The notes under the pieces are model-generated. The model was not told the origin of the DNA, searched no databases, and saw only the letters and a list, made by a program, of their open reading frames with translations. Shown piece after piece: positions 1 through 9,378 of a stretch of 64,000 nt of DNA (positions are counted from its first letter, which is position 1; each line of letters opens with the position of its first letter). The DNA is from Nevskiaceae bacterium (GTDB taxonomy: Bacteria > Pseudomonadota > Gammaproteobacteria > Nevskiales > Nevskiaceae), in the NCBI GenBank assembly GCA_004297005.1, contig SCVA01000022.1:53599-117598 (forward strand). The letters are read 5' to 3'. A program made the position numbers and the translations under genes.

Positions 1-400
1 ACGCCAGCTCGACGGCCTGGACGAACGCTTCCTCGTCAGAAATCACGTGATCAGCCGCCATTAACAGCACAAGGGTCTGCTCTCCAAAACGCGCCTGCGC
101 GCGCAACGCCGCACAAGCAGCGGCCGGTGCGGTGTTACGCCCGGCAGGTTCGATCAACACCTCCGACTGCATACCGCAGCCACGCATCTGCTCGCCGACC
201 AGGAAGCGCTGATCCTCGCCACAAATCGCCAGCGGCGGGGTGGCGTCGACGATCCGCGAGGCCCGCAGCGCTGTGACCTGCAACAGGCTGCGCTCGTCGG
301 TAAGCGCAATGAACTGCTTTGGATACTGCTCGCGCGAGAGTGGCCAGAGGCGGGTGCCGGTGCCACCGGCCATGATTACGGGTACGAGCTTGGATTGCAT
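1..400 (-). CDS. manC: Mannose-1-phosphate guanylyltransferase, N-terminal part (cut by window edge)
   Basis: The first about 133 residues of a GDP-mannose pyrophosphorylase are visible; the rest lies beyond the left edge. The ATG is at 400 and the protein opens MQSKLVPVIMAGGTGTRLWP, which contains the nucleotide-binding GGTGTRLWPLSR signature of the family, followed by QYPKQF and, near residue 82, the EPAGRNTAPA motif. The family makes GDP-mannose from mannose-1-phosphate and GTP for surface polysaccharides. Many homologues carry a C-terminal phosphomannose isomerase domain (ManC/AlgA/XanB type); whether this one does cannot be seen. The glycosyltransferase just downstream fits a polysaccharide locus. 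Confidence 0.9.
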   Translation of the reverse strand, partial: MQSKLVPVIMAGGTGTRLWPLSREQYPKQFIALTDERSLLQVTALRASRIVDATPPLAICGEDQRFLVGEQMRGCGMQSEVLIEPAGRNTAPAAACAALRAQARFGEQTLVLLMAADHVISDEEAFVQAVELA

Positions 401-499
401 TGCGAGCGGTCTTAATTTGTCTGGATTGGCGCGAGGTTCGCGAACTAGCTACAGCGTAATGGAATAGGGCATAGGGAAGCTTAGCGAGGGATTCGTTCG

Positions 500-1273
500 C
501 TAGGCCCGACGACTCACTGGAAGCCAGCGCAGTTGCAACAGCTTGGAAGCCAGTTTGCCAAGTATCAGCAATAAGCCCGCCGGGTAACCGTGCTTGCGCA
601 AAGCCCAAGAAACCTCCCGATTGCTGTGGATCACGTTTCTCAGGCTGGAATTGGAGACTCCGCCGGTACGCATCTTGACCAGAACTTCGGGTAGATATGT
701 TACCCGCAGCCGATGCACCTCCAGCAAGCGCAGGCAAATCTCGAAATCGGCGGCGATGCGCAGGGAGTCGTCAAACCCGCCGTGCCGCTGGTAGGCCTGA
801 CGGCGGACATAGAAGGTCGGATGCGCCGGCATCCAGCCGCGCCGACAGAGGCCAGGCTGGTAGGCTCTCGACCGCCAGTAGCGGACGACACGGGCTGGAT
901 TGCTGGCTGCGACATAGATCAGGTCGCCATAGCAAGCATCGACCTCCGGCGCCTCAAACGCTGCGGCGATGCGGCTCAGCACTCCGGGATCGGCCAGTAC
1001 GTCGTCGGAATTGAGAAAGCCGACGACTTCGCCACTGGCCAGAGCCAGCCCCTTGTTCATCGCGTCGTAAATGCCGCGGTCCGGTTCCGATACCAAGGCT
1101 CCGGGATGGCGGCGATGTGCATGCACCAAGGCCAGGGTCTCGTCACGCGACCCGCCGTCGATGATGATGTGCTCGATGTCGGCGTGAGACTGTGCCGCCA
1201 CCGATTCCAGCGTCTCGCGGATCGTGGCGGCGCTGTTGTAGCAGACGGTGATGATGCTGATCTTGATAGTCAT
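500..1273 (-). CDS. Glycosyltransferase family 2
   Basis: A 257-residue protein with a GT-A fold of family GT2. Visible marks are the N-terminal strand SIITVCYN (residues 6-13), DGGSRDET (39-46), the metal-binding region NSDD (88-91) and a DFE (176-178) where the family has its catalytic acidic residues. The segment after residue 220 is hydrophobic (LLLILG) and may touch the membrane. It resembles WcaE-like enzymes that add sugars to lipid-linked exopolysaccharide or O-antigen repeats, but donor and acceptor cannot be told. I chose the ATG at 1273 because the family motif starts at once; an in-frame upstream start at 1309 would add 12 residues. It follows manC on the same strand after about 100 bases. 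Confidence 0.85.
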   Translation of the reverse strand: MTIKISIITVCYNSAATIRETLESVAAQSHADIEHIIIDGGSRDETLALVHAHRRHPGALVSEPDRGIYDAMNKGLALASGEVVGFLNSDDVLADPGVLSRIAAAFEAPEVDACYGDLIYVAASNPARVVRYWRSRAYQPGLCRRGWMPAHPTFYVRRQAYQRHGGFDDSLRIAADFEICLRLLEVHRLRVTYLPEVLVKMRTGGVSNSSLRNVIHSNREVSWALRKHGYPAGLLLILGKLASKLLQLRWLPVSRRA

Positions 1274-1434
1274 GCCACCGGGGGTCCGCTCTAGCACCGT
1301 CGTGCGCACGACGGCAGGCAGATCAAGGGAGATAAGGCTCGTTGAGACGCCGAAGCCTCAGACTAGCAGGACAGCTCCACCGGCCACATCCCCACAATCG
1401 GGTAACTGCTCTTCCGAAGTCGCCCCCCGCCCGC

Positions 1435-2058
1435 TCAAAACGGCAAGAAGCTCGGCTCGCGGGTGAAGTGCAGGTAGCCGACATTGGCGCCGGCGCGCAG
1501 ACCGACGCCGGTGCGGATCGGTGCCAGCACGATGTCGTTGCTGCGCAGGTAGTTCAGGCCGAAACCGGCCACCACGTAGATGCTGCCCTCGACGCCGGGA
1601 AAGCGCTGGAACAGCTGCTCGGTGCGATTGAGGTTGTAGACCAGGGTAAACACCTTGGAGGCGTTGCCGCCGAAGTCCCAACCGACGCTAGGCCCCTGCC
1701 AGAACACCGGACCACGGCCGCCGCCCTTGTAGGCGAGATAGCCCTGGCCATAGCGCAGGCCGACGCCGATGGCGCCGGAGCCTTCCTCGCCCTCGATGTA
1801 GGCCACTGGCGCGCCGTATTCGGAGAACACCCGTTCGACCGCCTTGGCCAGACCCTCGGAAGTACCGCCGAAGAAGGTCTTGGCGGCATCCAGCACCTCG
1901 TCCTGGGTATAGGTACGGGTTTCCGCCGGGGCGTCGGGGACGCGGTTGCTGGCCCGATCAGACACCGTTTGCGGCTGACGCCCGTCGTCGGTGCCGCGCA
2001 CATTGGTGCAGGCAGACAAGAGGCTCAGGACGGCGAGTGCGAGTAGACGGGCGCGCAT
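1435..2058 (-). CDS. DUF1134 (EipA-like) envelope lipoprotein
   Basis: A 207-residue protein. The start at 2058 gives a short signal peptide ending in a lipobox (LLSAC), so it is probably lipidated. The mature part matches DUF1134 from end to end: FFGGTSEGLAKAVERVFSEY, AYIEGEEGSGAIGVGLRYG, FWQGPSVGWDFGGN, then a C-terminal PIRTGVGLRAGANVGYL. The alphaproteobacterial member EipA is periplasmic and linked to envelope integrity; the biochemical activity is not known. It lies alone between the glycosyltransferase and clpA, with about 160 bases upstream of the GT2 gene. Family assignment is firm, function is not. Confidence 0.85.
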   Translation of the reverse strand: MRARLLALAVLSLLSACTNVRGTDDGRQPQTVSDRASNRVPDAPAETRTYTQDEVLDAAKTFFGGTSEGLAKAVERVFSEYGAPVAYIEGEEGSGAIGVGLRYGQGYLAYKGGGRGPVFWQGPSVGWDFGGNASKVFTLVYNLNRTEQLFQRFPGVEGSIYVVAGFGLNYLRSNDIVLAPIRTGVGLRAGANVGYLHFTREPSFLPF

Positions 2059-2133
2059 GGAATTTCCTGGTGCGTGAGGTAATCGCCATTGTAGCGACGC
2101 CAAACCGACTGAAGCCTGAATACCCGCCAGACT

Positions 2134-4422
2134 TCAGACCGGCTCCAGCGTCGGCGCCTTCTCCCGCCCGGTGATGTCGAAGCGCAGGCCGCTGTCGGCG
2201 AGCCGCACGGTAACGCTGCCACCATGCTGCAACTTGCCGAACAGCAGTTCCTCGGCCAGCGGCCGCTTGATCTGGTCTTGGATCACCCGCGCCATCGGAC
2301 GGGCACCCATCTTCGGATCGTAGCCACGCTCGGCGAGCCAAAGCTTGGCTGCCTCGTCGACTTCCAGCACCACGCCCTTGGCCCCCAGCTGGGCCTCCAG
2401 CTGGATCAGGAACTTCTCGACCACCCGCAGGATCTGCGCCTGGCCCAGGGCGGCGAAGGGGATCACCGCGTCCAGACGGTTGCGGAACTCCGGCGTGAAG
2501 CCCTTCTTGATCGCCTCCAGCGCATCCGGTGCGTGGTTCTGCTCGACAAAACCGATGCTGTTGCGGGCCGCGTCGAAGGCGCCCATGTTGGTGGTCATCA
2601 CCAGGATCACGTTGCGAAAATCGACGTGCCGGCCGTTGTTGTCGGTGAGCGTGCCGTGGTCCATCACCTGTAGCAGCAGGTTGAAGACATCCGGGTGCGC
2701 CTTCTCGATCTCGTCGAGCAGCACCACGCTGTGCGGCTGCTTGAGCACCGCATCGGTCAACAGGCCGCCCTGGTCGAAGCCGACATAGCCCGGCGGCGCG
2801 CCGATCAGACGACTCACCGTGTGGCGCTCCATGTATTCGCTCATGTCGAAGCGAACCAACTCGATGCCGAGGAGCTGCGCCAACTGCTTGGTCACCTCGG
2901 TCTTGCCGACGCCGGTGGGGCCAGCAAGGAGGAAGGCGCCAATCGGCTTGTCGGCATTGCCGAGGCCGGAACGCGCCAGCTTGATCGAGCTCGCGAGCTG
3001 CTCGATGGCGTGATCCTGACCGAAGATGGTCAGCTTGAGGTCGCGCTCGAGGGTGGCCAGCTTGTCGCGGTCATTGGTCGACACCGCCTTGGGCGGAATG
3101 CGGGCGATCTTCGCCACGGTCTCCTCGATGTCGCGCACCTGCACGGTCTTGCGGCGCTTGCTTTCCGGCAGCAGGCGCAGGCGGGCGGCGGCCTCGTCGA
3201 TCACGTCGATGGCCTTGTCGGGCAGCTGACGGTCGGTGATATGGCGCACCGCCAGCTCCACCGCCGAGCGGATCGCGCCGCTGGTGAACTGGATGGCGTG
3301 ATGCTCCTCGAAGCGAGTCTTGAGGCCTTCAAGAATCTTCACGGTGTCTTCCACCGAGGGCTCGCCGACGTCGATCTTCTGGAAGCGCCGCGCCAGCGCG
3401 CGGTCCTTCTCGAACACGCCGCGGTATTCCTGGTAGGTGGTGCTGCCGATGCACTTCAACTCGCCCGAGGCCAGCATCGGCTTCAGCAGGTTGCTGGCGT
3501 CCATCACGCCGCCGGAAGCGGAGCCGGCGCCGATGATCATGTGGATTTCGTCGATGAACACCACCGCGCCCGGGGTCTTCACCAATTCGTTGACCACCGC
3601 CTTGAAGCGCTTCTCGAAGTCGCCGCGGTACTTGGTACCGGCGATCAGAGCGCCAAGATCCAGCGAATAGATCACCGATCCGCGCAGCAGATCCGGCACC
3701 CGGCCCTCGGTGATCAGCCAGGCCAGGCCTTCGGCGATGGCAGTCTTGCCAACGCCCGCCTCGCCGACCAGCAGCGGATTGTTCTTGCGGCGGCGGCAGA
3801 GGGTCTGCATCACCCGCTCGATTTCCAGGTCGCGGCCGATCAGCGGGTCGATCTTGCCCTGCAGGGCACGCTCATTGAGATTGACCGCGTACTGCGACAA
3901 CGCCGACTGCTTGCTGTCCTCGCGGCCACCGTCCTCGCCCTCGCTGTCGGAGGACGACTCCTGCGGCGCCGGGCTGGAGCCGTCGGCCTTCTTGGCGATG
4001 CCGTGACTGATGTAGTTGACGACGTCGAGCCGGGTCACGCCCTGCTCGCCCAGCAGATAGACCGCGTGGGTGTCTTTCTCGGCGAAGATCGCAACCAGCA
4101 CATTGAGCGTGGTGACCTGCTTCTTTCCCGAGGCCTGGACGTTGTAGATCGCCCGCTGCAGCACCCGCTGGAAAGACAACGTCGGCTGGGTGTCGATGGA
4201 ACCCGCCTGCTCCTTGTTGGCGTGCAGATTTTGGGTGAGATAGTCCTTGAGCGCCTGCTCGAGCTTGTCGAGGTCACCACCGGAAGCGGTCAGCACCTCG
4301 GAAACGTTGGCGTCGGAAATCAGCGCCAGCAGCAGGTGCTCAACGGTCAGCAGTTCGTGGCCTTCCATCCGGGCCTGGACAAAGGCCGCGTCTAAGGCTT
4401 TTTGCAGTTCTTCGCTGAGCAT
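2134..4422 (-). CDS. clpA: ATP-dependent Clp protease ATP-binding subunit ClpA
   Basis: A 762-residue AAA+ unfoldase that feeds substrates into ClpP. An N-terminal Clp-N double repeat (about residues 1-145) is followed by an acidic/serine linker and two ATPase modules. Walker A motifs are GEAGVGKT (about residue 217) and GPTGVGKT (about 494). The sequence NSIGFVEQ in the second module is the IGF/L loop that docks on ClpP, which separates ClpA from ClpB. Length matches E. coli ClpA (758). clpS ends only two bases upstream, so the two are co-transcribed. clpP is not in the window. Confidence 0.97.
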   Translation of the reverse strand: MLSEELQKALDAAFVQARMEGHELLTVEHLLLALISDANVSEVLTASGGDLDKLEQALKDYLTQNLHANKEQAGSIDTQPTLSFQRVLQRAIYNVQASGKKQVTTLNVLVAIFAEKDTHAVYLLGEQGVTRLDVVNYISHGIAKKADGSSPAPQESSSDSEGEDGGREDSKQSALSQYAVNLNERALQGKIDPLIGRDLEIERVMQTLCRRRKNNPLLVGEAGVGKTAIAEGLAWLITEGRVPDLLRGSVIYSLDLGALIAGTKYRGDFEKRFKAVVNELVKTPGAVVFIDEIHMIIGAGSASGGVMDASNLLKPMLASGELKCIGSTTYQEYRGVFEKDRALARRFQKIDVGEPSVEDTVKILEGLKTRFEEHHAIQFTSGAIRSAVELAVRHITDRQLPDKAIDVIDEAAARLRLLPESKRRKTVQVRDIEETVAKIARIPPKAVSTNDRDKLATLERDLKLTIFGQDHAIEQLASSIKLARSGLGNADKPIGAFLLAGPTGVGKTEVTKQLAQLLGIELVRFDMSEYMERHTVSRLIGAPPGYVGFDQGGLLTDAVLKQPHSVVLLDEIEKAHPDVFNLLLQVMDHGTLTDNNGRHVDFRNVILVMTTNMGAFDAARNSIGFVEQNHAPDALEAIKKGFTPEFRNRLDAVIPFAALGQAQILRVVEKFLIQLEAQLGAKGVVLEVDEAAKLWLAERGYDPKMGARPMARVIQDQIKRPLAEELLFGKLQHGGSVTVRLADSGLRFDITGREKAPTLEPV

Positions 4423-4424
4423 GG

Positions 4425-4772
4425 TCAGACCTTCTCCAGAACGGTGAGCAGCGGATGCTGATTCTTGCGGGCGTAGGCATTGGCCTGCGCCGCCTTGGTT
4501 TCGGCTATTTCCACCGGGTAGATTCCGGCGACGCCCTTGCCCTGCTGGTGCACGGTCAACATGATCTGGACCGCCTTTTCACGGGAATGGTTGAAAAATT
4601 GCTGCAAGACTTGCACCACAAATTCCATCGGGGTGAAGTCGTCGTTCATCATCACCACTCGGAATTGCGGCGGCGGCTGCAGCTTGGGTTTGGCCGGAGC
4701 GATGGCCAGACCGCTGCCACGACCCTCCTCGTGATCATGATTTTGCGACTGCGGATTCTTCGGCGGGCTCAT
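4425..4772 (-). CDS. clpS: ClpS adaptor for N-degron substrates
   Basis: A 115-residue adaptor that binds N-terminal destabilising residues and delivers such proteins to ClpA. The diagnostic segment [18 protein letters not shown] starts at residue 43, and [20 protein letters not shown] follows near 75. The first about 35 residues are a flexible His/Glu/Pro-rich tail, as expected for the part that engages the ClpA pore. I set the start at the ATG at 4772; an upstream in-frame start would add ten residues without homology. It heads the clpS-clpA pair. Confidence 0.96.
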   Translation of the reverse strand: MSPPKNPQSQNHDHEEGRGSGLAIAPAKPKLQPPPQFRVVMMNDDFTPMEFVVQVLQQFFNHSREKAVQIMLTVHQQGKGVAGIYPVEIAETKAAQANAYARKNQHPLLTVLEKV

Positions 4773-4891
4773 GGCCTCAATATAGCGCCCACCTCGCCGC
4801 ACTCAAGGGCCGGCGACAACTGGCCCAATTCCGTTGCTCCGCCGCCGCGGCAGACCGTCATACTGACCGCTCGTCCGTCTGGACCTGCCGC

Positions 4892-6019
4892 GTGCCTCTC
4901 CTCACCGAAATCCTGAGCCTGCCCGCCGCCAGCCCCGGCCTCACTCGCCACCTGACGGTGCTGAGGTTCCGGGGCTCAGCGCCCGGACCCAAGGCCTACA
5001 TCCAGGCCGCCGTGCATGCCGACGAAGTTCCGGCGTTGCTGGTCGCCCAGCAACTGCGCGCCCAACTTTTGGCGCTGGACGCCGCCGGACGCCTACGTGG
5101 CGAGATTCTGCTCCTGCCCTACGCAAACCCCATCGGTCTGGGGCAGTTCCTGCATGGGCGCCATCTCGGCCGCTTTGAACTCGACGGCGGCGAAAACTTC
5201 AATCGCGGATATCCCGACCTCTTCGAACCGGTGGCGGCTGCGCTTGTGGGGCGACTGGGGCAGGAGGCCCGCGCCAACGTCGCCTGCATTCGCGCCGCCT
5301 TGCGCGCCGCCCTACCCCAGCAATTGCCCGCCAGCGAGAACGCCGCCCTGAAACAGCGGCTCTACAGCCTGAGCTGCGACGCCGATGTGGTACTGGACCT
5401 GCACTGCGAGTTCGAGGCGATCCTACACAGCTACATCGGCACCCCGCTGTGGCCCGAAGCGACCGACCTCGCGGCCTGTCTGGGCAGCGAGGTCAATCTG
5501 CTCGCCGAAGACTCGGGCGGCAACGCCTTCGACGAGGCCAACAGCCGGCTGTGGTGGCGATTGGCGGCGCGCTTTCCGGAGCATCCCATTCCGCCGGCCT
5601 GCCTGGCCGCCACCATCGAACTGCGCGGCGAACGCGATGTCGACGAGGCGCTGGCCACCAGCGATGCCACCGGCCTGGTCCGCTTTCTGGCCGGCCGCGG
5701 CTTCGTCGATGGCATGTCGGACCTGCCCCGGCCAACGGCGACCGCCAGTCCGCTGGAGGCGGTGGACACGCTCAATGCCACCCAGGCCGGCGTGCTGACT
5801 TGGACCCTTCCTTTGGGGGCCGAGCTGCGCCGGGGCGAGATTCTCGGCCATCTCACCGATCCGGAAACCGGCCGGCGCGAGCCCCTGGTTGCTCGCAATG
5901 AAGGGCGACTGTTCGCCCGCCGCGGCCATCGCTGGGTACGGCCCGGTCAGTGGCTGGCGAAGATCGCCGGCCGGGAGCCGCTTCCCTGGCGCCAGGCCGG
6001 AGCCCTGCTCGGCGACTGA
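4892..6019 (+). CDS. Succinylglutamate desuccinylase/aspartoacylase-family (M14) metallohydrolase
   Basis: A 375-residue zinc hydrolase of the AstE/AspA branch of peptidase family M14. The zinc ligands are visible as HADE (H42 and E45) and DLHCE (H171); NFNR (102-105) lies where the family binds the substrate carboxylate. The C-terminal about 80 residues (from TLNATQAGVLTW) form the usual small beta domain. The length and architecture resemble AotO-like proteins found near amino-acid transport genes in Pseudomonas, but no such genes are nearby. The start codon is GTG at 4892. It is divergent from clpS. The substrate is unknown; an N-acyl amino acid is the natural guess. Confidence 0.8.
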   Translation: MPLLTEILSLPAASPGLTRHLTVLRFRGSAPGPKAYIQAAVHADEVPALLVAQQLRAQLLALDAAGRLRGEILLLPYANPIGLGQFLHGRHLGRFELDGGENFNRGYPDLFEPVAAALVGRLGQEARANVACIRAALRAALPQQLPASENAALKQRLYSLSCDADVVLDLHCEFEAILHSYIGTPLWPEATDLAACLGSEVNLLAEDSGGNAFDEANSRLWWRLAARFPEHPIPPACLAATIELRGERDVDEALATSDATGLVRFLAGRGFVDGMSDLPRPTATASPLEAVDTLNATQAGVLTWTLPLGAELRRGEILGHLTDPETGRREPLVARNEGRLFARRGHRWVRPGQWLAKIAGREPLPWRQAGALLGD

Positions 6020-6042
6020 GGCGCCGCCGTTCCCAGCCGCGG

Positions 6043-8277
6043 CTACTTATGGGTGAAGGTGAAGGCGCCGTCCCAGTTCGGGCCTGGCGGGTTGTCACGC
6101 AGGAACAGAATTCGTTCCAGGAACAGTTCGTAGATGCGGTGCGGGCGACCGCTCTGACTGAGATTGAAGAACTCGGACTCGGCCTGGTCCCAGAGCTGGG
6201 CCCGATACAGCTTCATGGCGCCGCGATGACGGGCGAGGTCGTTGCGCAACGCCGGATCGAGCTGGTCCTTCGGCCCCAAGGGCTCGTAGATGGCCACCGG
6301 CTCGTTCTTGCCCTTGACCCGCACCAGGTCCAGCTCGCGGTAGGCCCAGTCCTGAGGCCCAGCGTTGCGGGTGGCCTCGCCGACGATCATCCAGACCCCG
6401 TATTCCTTGGTCAGCCCTTCCAGGCGCGAGCCCAGGTTCACCGCGTCGCCCATCACCGTGTAGGCACGGCGGAACTCCGAGCCCATGTTGCCGACCACCA
6501 TCTCGCCGGTGTTGAGGCCAACGCCGATGTGCAACTTCGGCCAGCCGCGCTTCTCGAACTCGGCATCCAGGCCGCGCACCGCCTGGAGCATCGCCAAGCC
6601 GGCCTTGAGGGCATTGCTGGCGTGATTTGCGTCCTTCAGCGGCGCTCCCCAGAACGCCATGATGGCGTCGCCCATGTACTTGTCGATGGTGCCGCGGTGC
6701 TGCTGGATGACCTTGGTCAGCGGCGTTAGGAACTGGTTCATCAGGTCGGTCAGTTCCTTGGAATCCAGTTTCTCGGAAATGGTGGTGAAGCCGCGCACGT
6801 CGGAAAACAACACCGTCATCTGCCGCTTCTCGCCCTCCATGCTCACCGCCTGGGGATTGGCAGCCATCTCCTCCACCAATTCCGGCGGGATGTACTCGCC
6901 AAACAACTTGGAGATCTCGCGCTTGCCGCGCGACTCGATGAAATAGCCGTAAAAGCTCAACAGCAGGAACAGCCCCAGGGCGAACAGCACCGGCGTGCCC
7001 AGCGGAATGATGAAATTGGCGCCGCTCCAGAGCCCGAAGGCCAGCGCGACTAGACCCGCGATCAGACCCAGGGTCAGCGCACCATTGGCCAGCGGCGACA
7101 AGCGGGTCGCACCGATCGCCAGAACCAGGGCGATCAGCAACAGCAGTACGGCGTGGATGCCGTCGTAATAGGGCGCCTTGTGCTTGACACGGCCATCGAG
7201 CATGCCCGACACCAGATTGGCGTGAACTTCCACCCCCGGATCGGCCTGCCCCACCGGGGTCACCCGCAAGTCCTTGAGGCCGGCAGCGGTGGTGCCGACC
7301 AGGGCCACCTTGCCGCGCAGGCGCGCCGCGTCAGCAGTTCCCTGGATCACCTCGGTGGCGGAAATGTAGTCGAAGCTCGGAGTGCGACCTCGGTAGGGAA
7401 CATAGGCTGTCACCCGCTCGTCGACGGGCACCCGTACCGGGCCGATCCGCAGCGCTTCCAGATTGGCGGCGGCGCGCGCGTCAGGCGGGTCGAACTCGAA
7501 TTGCACCGGCGGCGCCCCCAGCGCCTGGCGGGTCAGCTCCAGCGCCAGCGCCGGGTACAGCGCACCTTGGTAACGCTGCACCAGGCTGATGCGACGGAAT
7601 ACACCGTCCGCCTCCAGCGACTGGGAGTTGTCGAAAAAGCCGGCGCTGGCCGCGCTGTCCTGCAGTACCGGCAGGTTGCCGGTGTAGCCCGTCTGTTCAA
7701 TGAAGGGGATGTCGAGCAGCTTGACGGTGTTGGCGTCCACCACTGCCGGACCCAGCCGACCGATACGACTGTTGGGGTCGGCCGAGCCAGCCTCCTTGAA
7801 CACCATGCCCAGCACCACCGCCTTGCCCTTGAGTGCCGAGCCAAACTGGCCGTCGTAGTCCAGGCTGGGTGCCAGCCCGGCAAGTCGCTCGGAGAAGCCC
7901 GGCAGGTCGGCCAATTCCTCCCGCGACAGCCGTTGGAGCAGCGCCATGCCGCCACGGGTATCGGGCTCGGCAAACACGATGTCGAACCCCAGTGCGCGCA
8001 CCTGGTACTTCTCAAAAGCGTTGGTGACCAGATGGGCGAACTTGTCGCGGGTCCAGGACTGCCACTGTCCCTCGGCAGCCAGACTCTTCTCGTCGATGTC
8101 GATCACCACCACCTGACTATCGACAGTATTGGGCAGGGTCAGCACCACACGGGCGTCATAGGTCGCGCGCTCCAGGGCATCCACCAGGCCCAGCGGCAGC
8201 AGGCGGGCGACATGGGCCAGGAAGATCAGGAACAAGCCCGCGGCGAGGCCGAGTCGGATCAGCGTGCGCGTGCTCAT
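6043..8277 (-). CDS. CHASE2-domain class III adenylate/guanylate cyclase
   Basis: A 744-residue membrane receptor cyclase. Order: a TM helix (about 6-28), an extracytoplasmic CHASE2 sensor (about 35-360), three TM helices (about 374-390, 400-419, 424-446), then a cytoplasmic class III cyclase domain (about 485-655). The two metal-binding aspartates are D493 (in SDVRGFT) and D537 (in KYMGDAIM), and the transition-state pair is N614 and R618. It should make cAMP (or cGMP) in response to a periplasmic signal that cannot be inferred. The start at 8277 puts the signal-anchor helix at the N-terminus; the frame stays open upstream to 8439, but that part has no domain. It is divergent from the gspC operon. 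Confidence 0.92.
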   Translation of the reverse strand: MSTRTLIRLGLAAGLFLIFLAHVARLLPLGLVDALERATYDARVVLTLPNTVDSQVVVIDIDEKSLAAEGQWQSWTRDKFAHLVTNAFEKYQVRALGFDIVFAEPDTRGGMALLQRLSREELADLPGFSERLAGLAPSLDYDGQFGSALKGKAVVLGMVFKEAGSADPNSRIGRLGPAVVDANTVKLLDIPFIEQTGYTGNLPVLQDSAASAGFFDNSQSLEADGVFRRISLVQRYQGALYPALALELTRQALGAPPVQFEFDPPDARAAANLEALRIGPVRVPVDERVTAYVPYRGRTPSFDYISATEVIQGTADAARLRGKVALVGTTAAGLKDLRVTPVGQADPGVEVHANLVSGMLDGRVKHKAPYYDGIHAVLLLLIALVLAIGATRLSPLANGALTLGLIAGLVALAFGLWSGANFIIPLGTPVLFALGLFLLLSFYGYFIESRGKREISKLFGEYIPPELVEEMAANPQAVSMEGEKRQMTVLFSDVRGFTTISEKLDSKELTDLMNQFLTPLTKVIQQHRGTIDKYMGDAIMAFWGAPLKDANHASNALKAGLAMLQAVRGLDAEFEKRGWPKLHIGVGLNTGEMVVGNMGSEFRRAYTVMGDAVNLGSRLEGLTKEYGVWMIVGEATRNAGPQDWAYRELDLVRVKGKNEPVAIYEPLGPKDQLDPALRNDLARHRGAMKLYRAQLWDQAESEFFNLSQSGRPHRIYELFLERILFLRDNPPGPNWDGAFTFTHK

Positions 8278-8417
8278 GAGGACTCCCGGGTTCTGTTCTC
8301 GGCCGGCTGGCGCCAAGCCCTGTAATTGCCGGGACGGTAGCGCAGCGGGCGCAGCGACAGCAACGCCCGCTTTACAAAGCCGGGGGCGCGGCGTGTCCCA
8401 GTGCAAGGTACGCGCGT

Positions 8418-8423
8418 TATGAT
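8418..8423 (+). promoter_or_regulatory. -10 element six bases before the gspC ATG
   Basis: TATGAT at 8418-8423 differs from TATAAT at one base, and its expected start point falls on or beside the gspC ATG at 8430. No clear -35 hexamer is seen at the usual spacing, and there is no Shine-Dalgarno sequence. A leaderless or near-leaderless gspC mRNA is a possible reading. Confidence 0.35.
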
Positions 8424-8429
8424 CGGGCG

Positions 8430-9347
8430 ATGACTGCAAGTTCCCTGCCCGCCCTACCGCCCGCTCTGGCCAATGCCCTGGCGCGGGCCCGGCTGCTCTA
8501 CCAGCGCCACGGCCAGCGCCTGCCGCCGCTGGCGGTGCTGTTGCTGAGTCTGCTGATCGCCTGGCAACTGGCCAGCCTGCTCTGGCTGGTGGTACCGACT
8601 CCCGAAGCGGCGCGCTGGAAGCCGGCTCCGGCCTACGTCGACCCCACTCCGCCCAAGCCGGTCAATCAGGACGGTCTTGCCAGCAGCCATCTGTTTGGCG
8701 AATACCGGGCCGGCGCGGTTTCCGACGCCGCCTCAATGGCCAACGCGCCAGACACCCAACTCAATTTCACCCTGCTCGGTATCCTGGCCGGCAGCAGCGA
8801 TGCCGAATCTTTGGCCCTGATCGCTCGGGAAGGCGGTGACGAGGCACCGTTCCGCATCGGCGACGATGTTTCCCCGGGGGTCAATCTGCAGGCGATCTTT
8901 CCGGACCGCGTGATCCTGTCCCGCAACGGCCGCCTGGAAACCTTGCGGCTGGACAAGGACGCGCCCAGCAATGCCGGTGTGATCAACGCCGTCGCCAACG
9001 CCGGCGACGCCCAGGAGGGCACACCGGCCGCCGCGGAGATGCTGTCGCAGATCCGCCAGCAGGTGATGACCGACCCCAGCAAGGCCGCCAGCTTCATCCG
9101 AGTGCAGCCGATCGCCGGCGAAAGCGGGGTGCGCGGCTACCGCGTTTACCCTGGGCCGGAACGCGGCGCCTTCAATGCCGCCGGCCTCAAGCCCGGCGAC
9201 GTGGTCACCGCGATCAATGGCACGCCGCTGAACGATCCGGGGCAGGCACTACAATTGCTGCAAAGTCTTTCCACCGCCTCCTCATTGAACCTGGCGGTGG
9301 AGCGCAACGGCGCCACCCAGAGCGTCAATCTGTCCCTGAATCCCTGA
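8430..9347 (+). CDS. gspC: Type II secretion system inner-membrane protein GspC
   Basis: A 305-residue bitopic protein that links the inner-membrane platform to the secretin. A short cytoplasmic tail is followed by one TM helix (about residues 34-54), then a proline-rich linker, the HR homology domain (FTLLGILAG... with FRIGDDVSPGVNLQAIFPDRV), and a C-terminal PDZ domain (about 215-300, with GLKPGDVVTAINGTPLND). This is the standard GspC layout, in the PDZ form rather than the coiled-coil form of XcpP. It is the first gene of a gspC-D-E-F cluster; gspD begins 31 bases later. Confidence 0.93.
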   Translation: MTASSLPALPPALANALARARLLYQRHGQRLPPLAVLLLSLLIAWQLASLLWLVVPTPEAARWKPAPAYVDPTPPKPVNQDGLASSHLFGEYRAGAVSDAASMANAPDTQLNFTLLGILAGSSDAESLALIAREGGDEAPFRIGDDVSPGVNLQAIFPDRVILSRNGRLETLRLDKDAPSNAGVINAVANAGDAQEGTPAAAEMLSQIRQQVMTDPSKAASFIRVQPIAGESGVRGYRVYPGPERGAFNAAGLKPGDVVTAINGTPLNDPGQALQLLQSLSTASSLNLAVERNGATQSVNLSLNP

Positions 9348-9378
9348 CGCTCGTCCCGCCTACTCCGCAGGTCCTTAC

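Noticed and set aside
2695..4395. A 566-codon plus-strand frame opposite clpA
   Set aside because: It is antisense to a full-length conserved clpA and its translation has no recognisable family.
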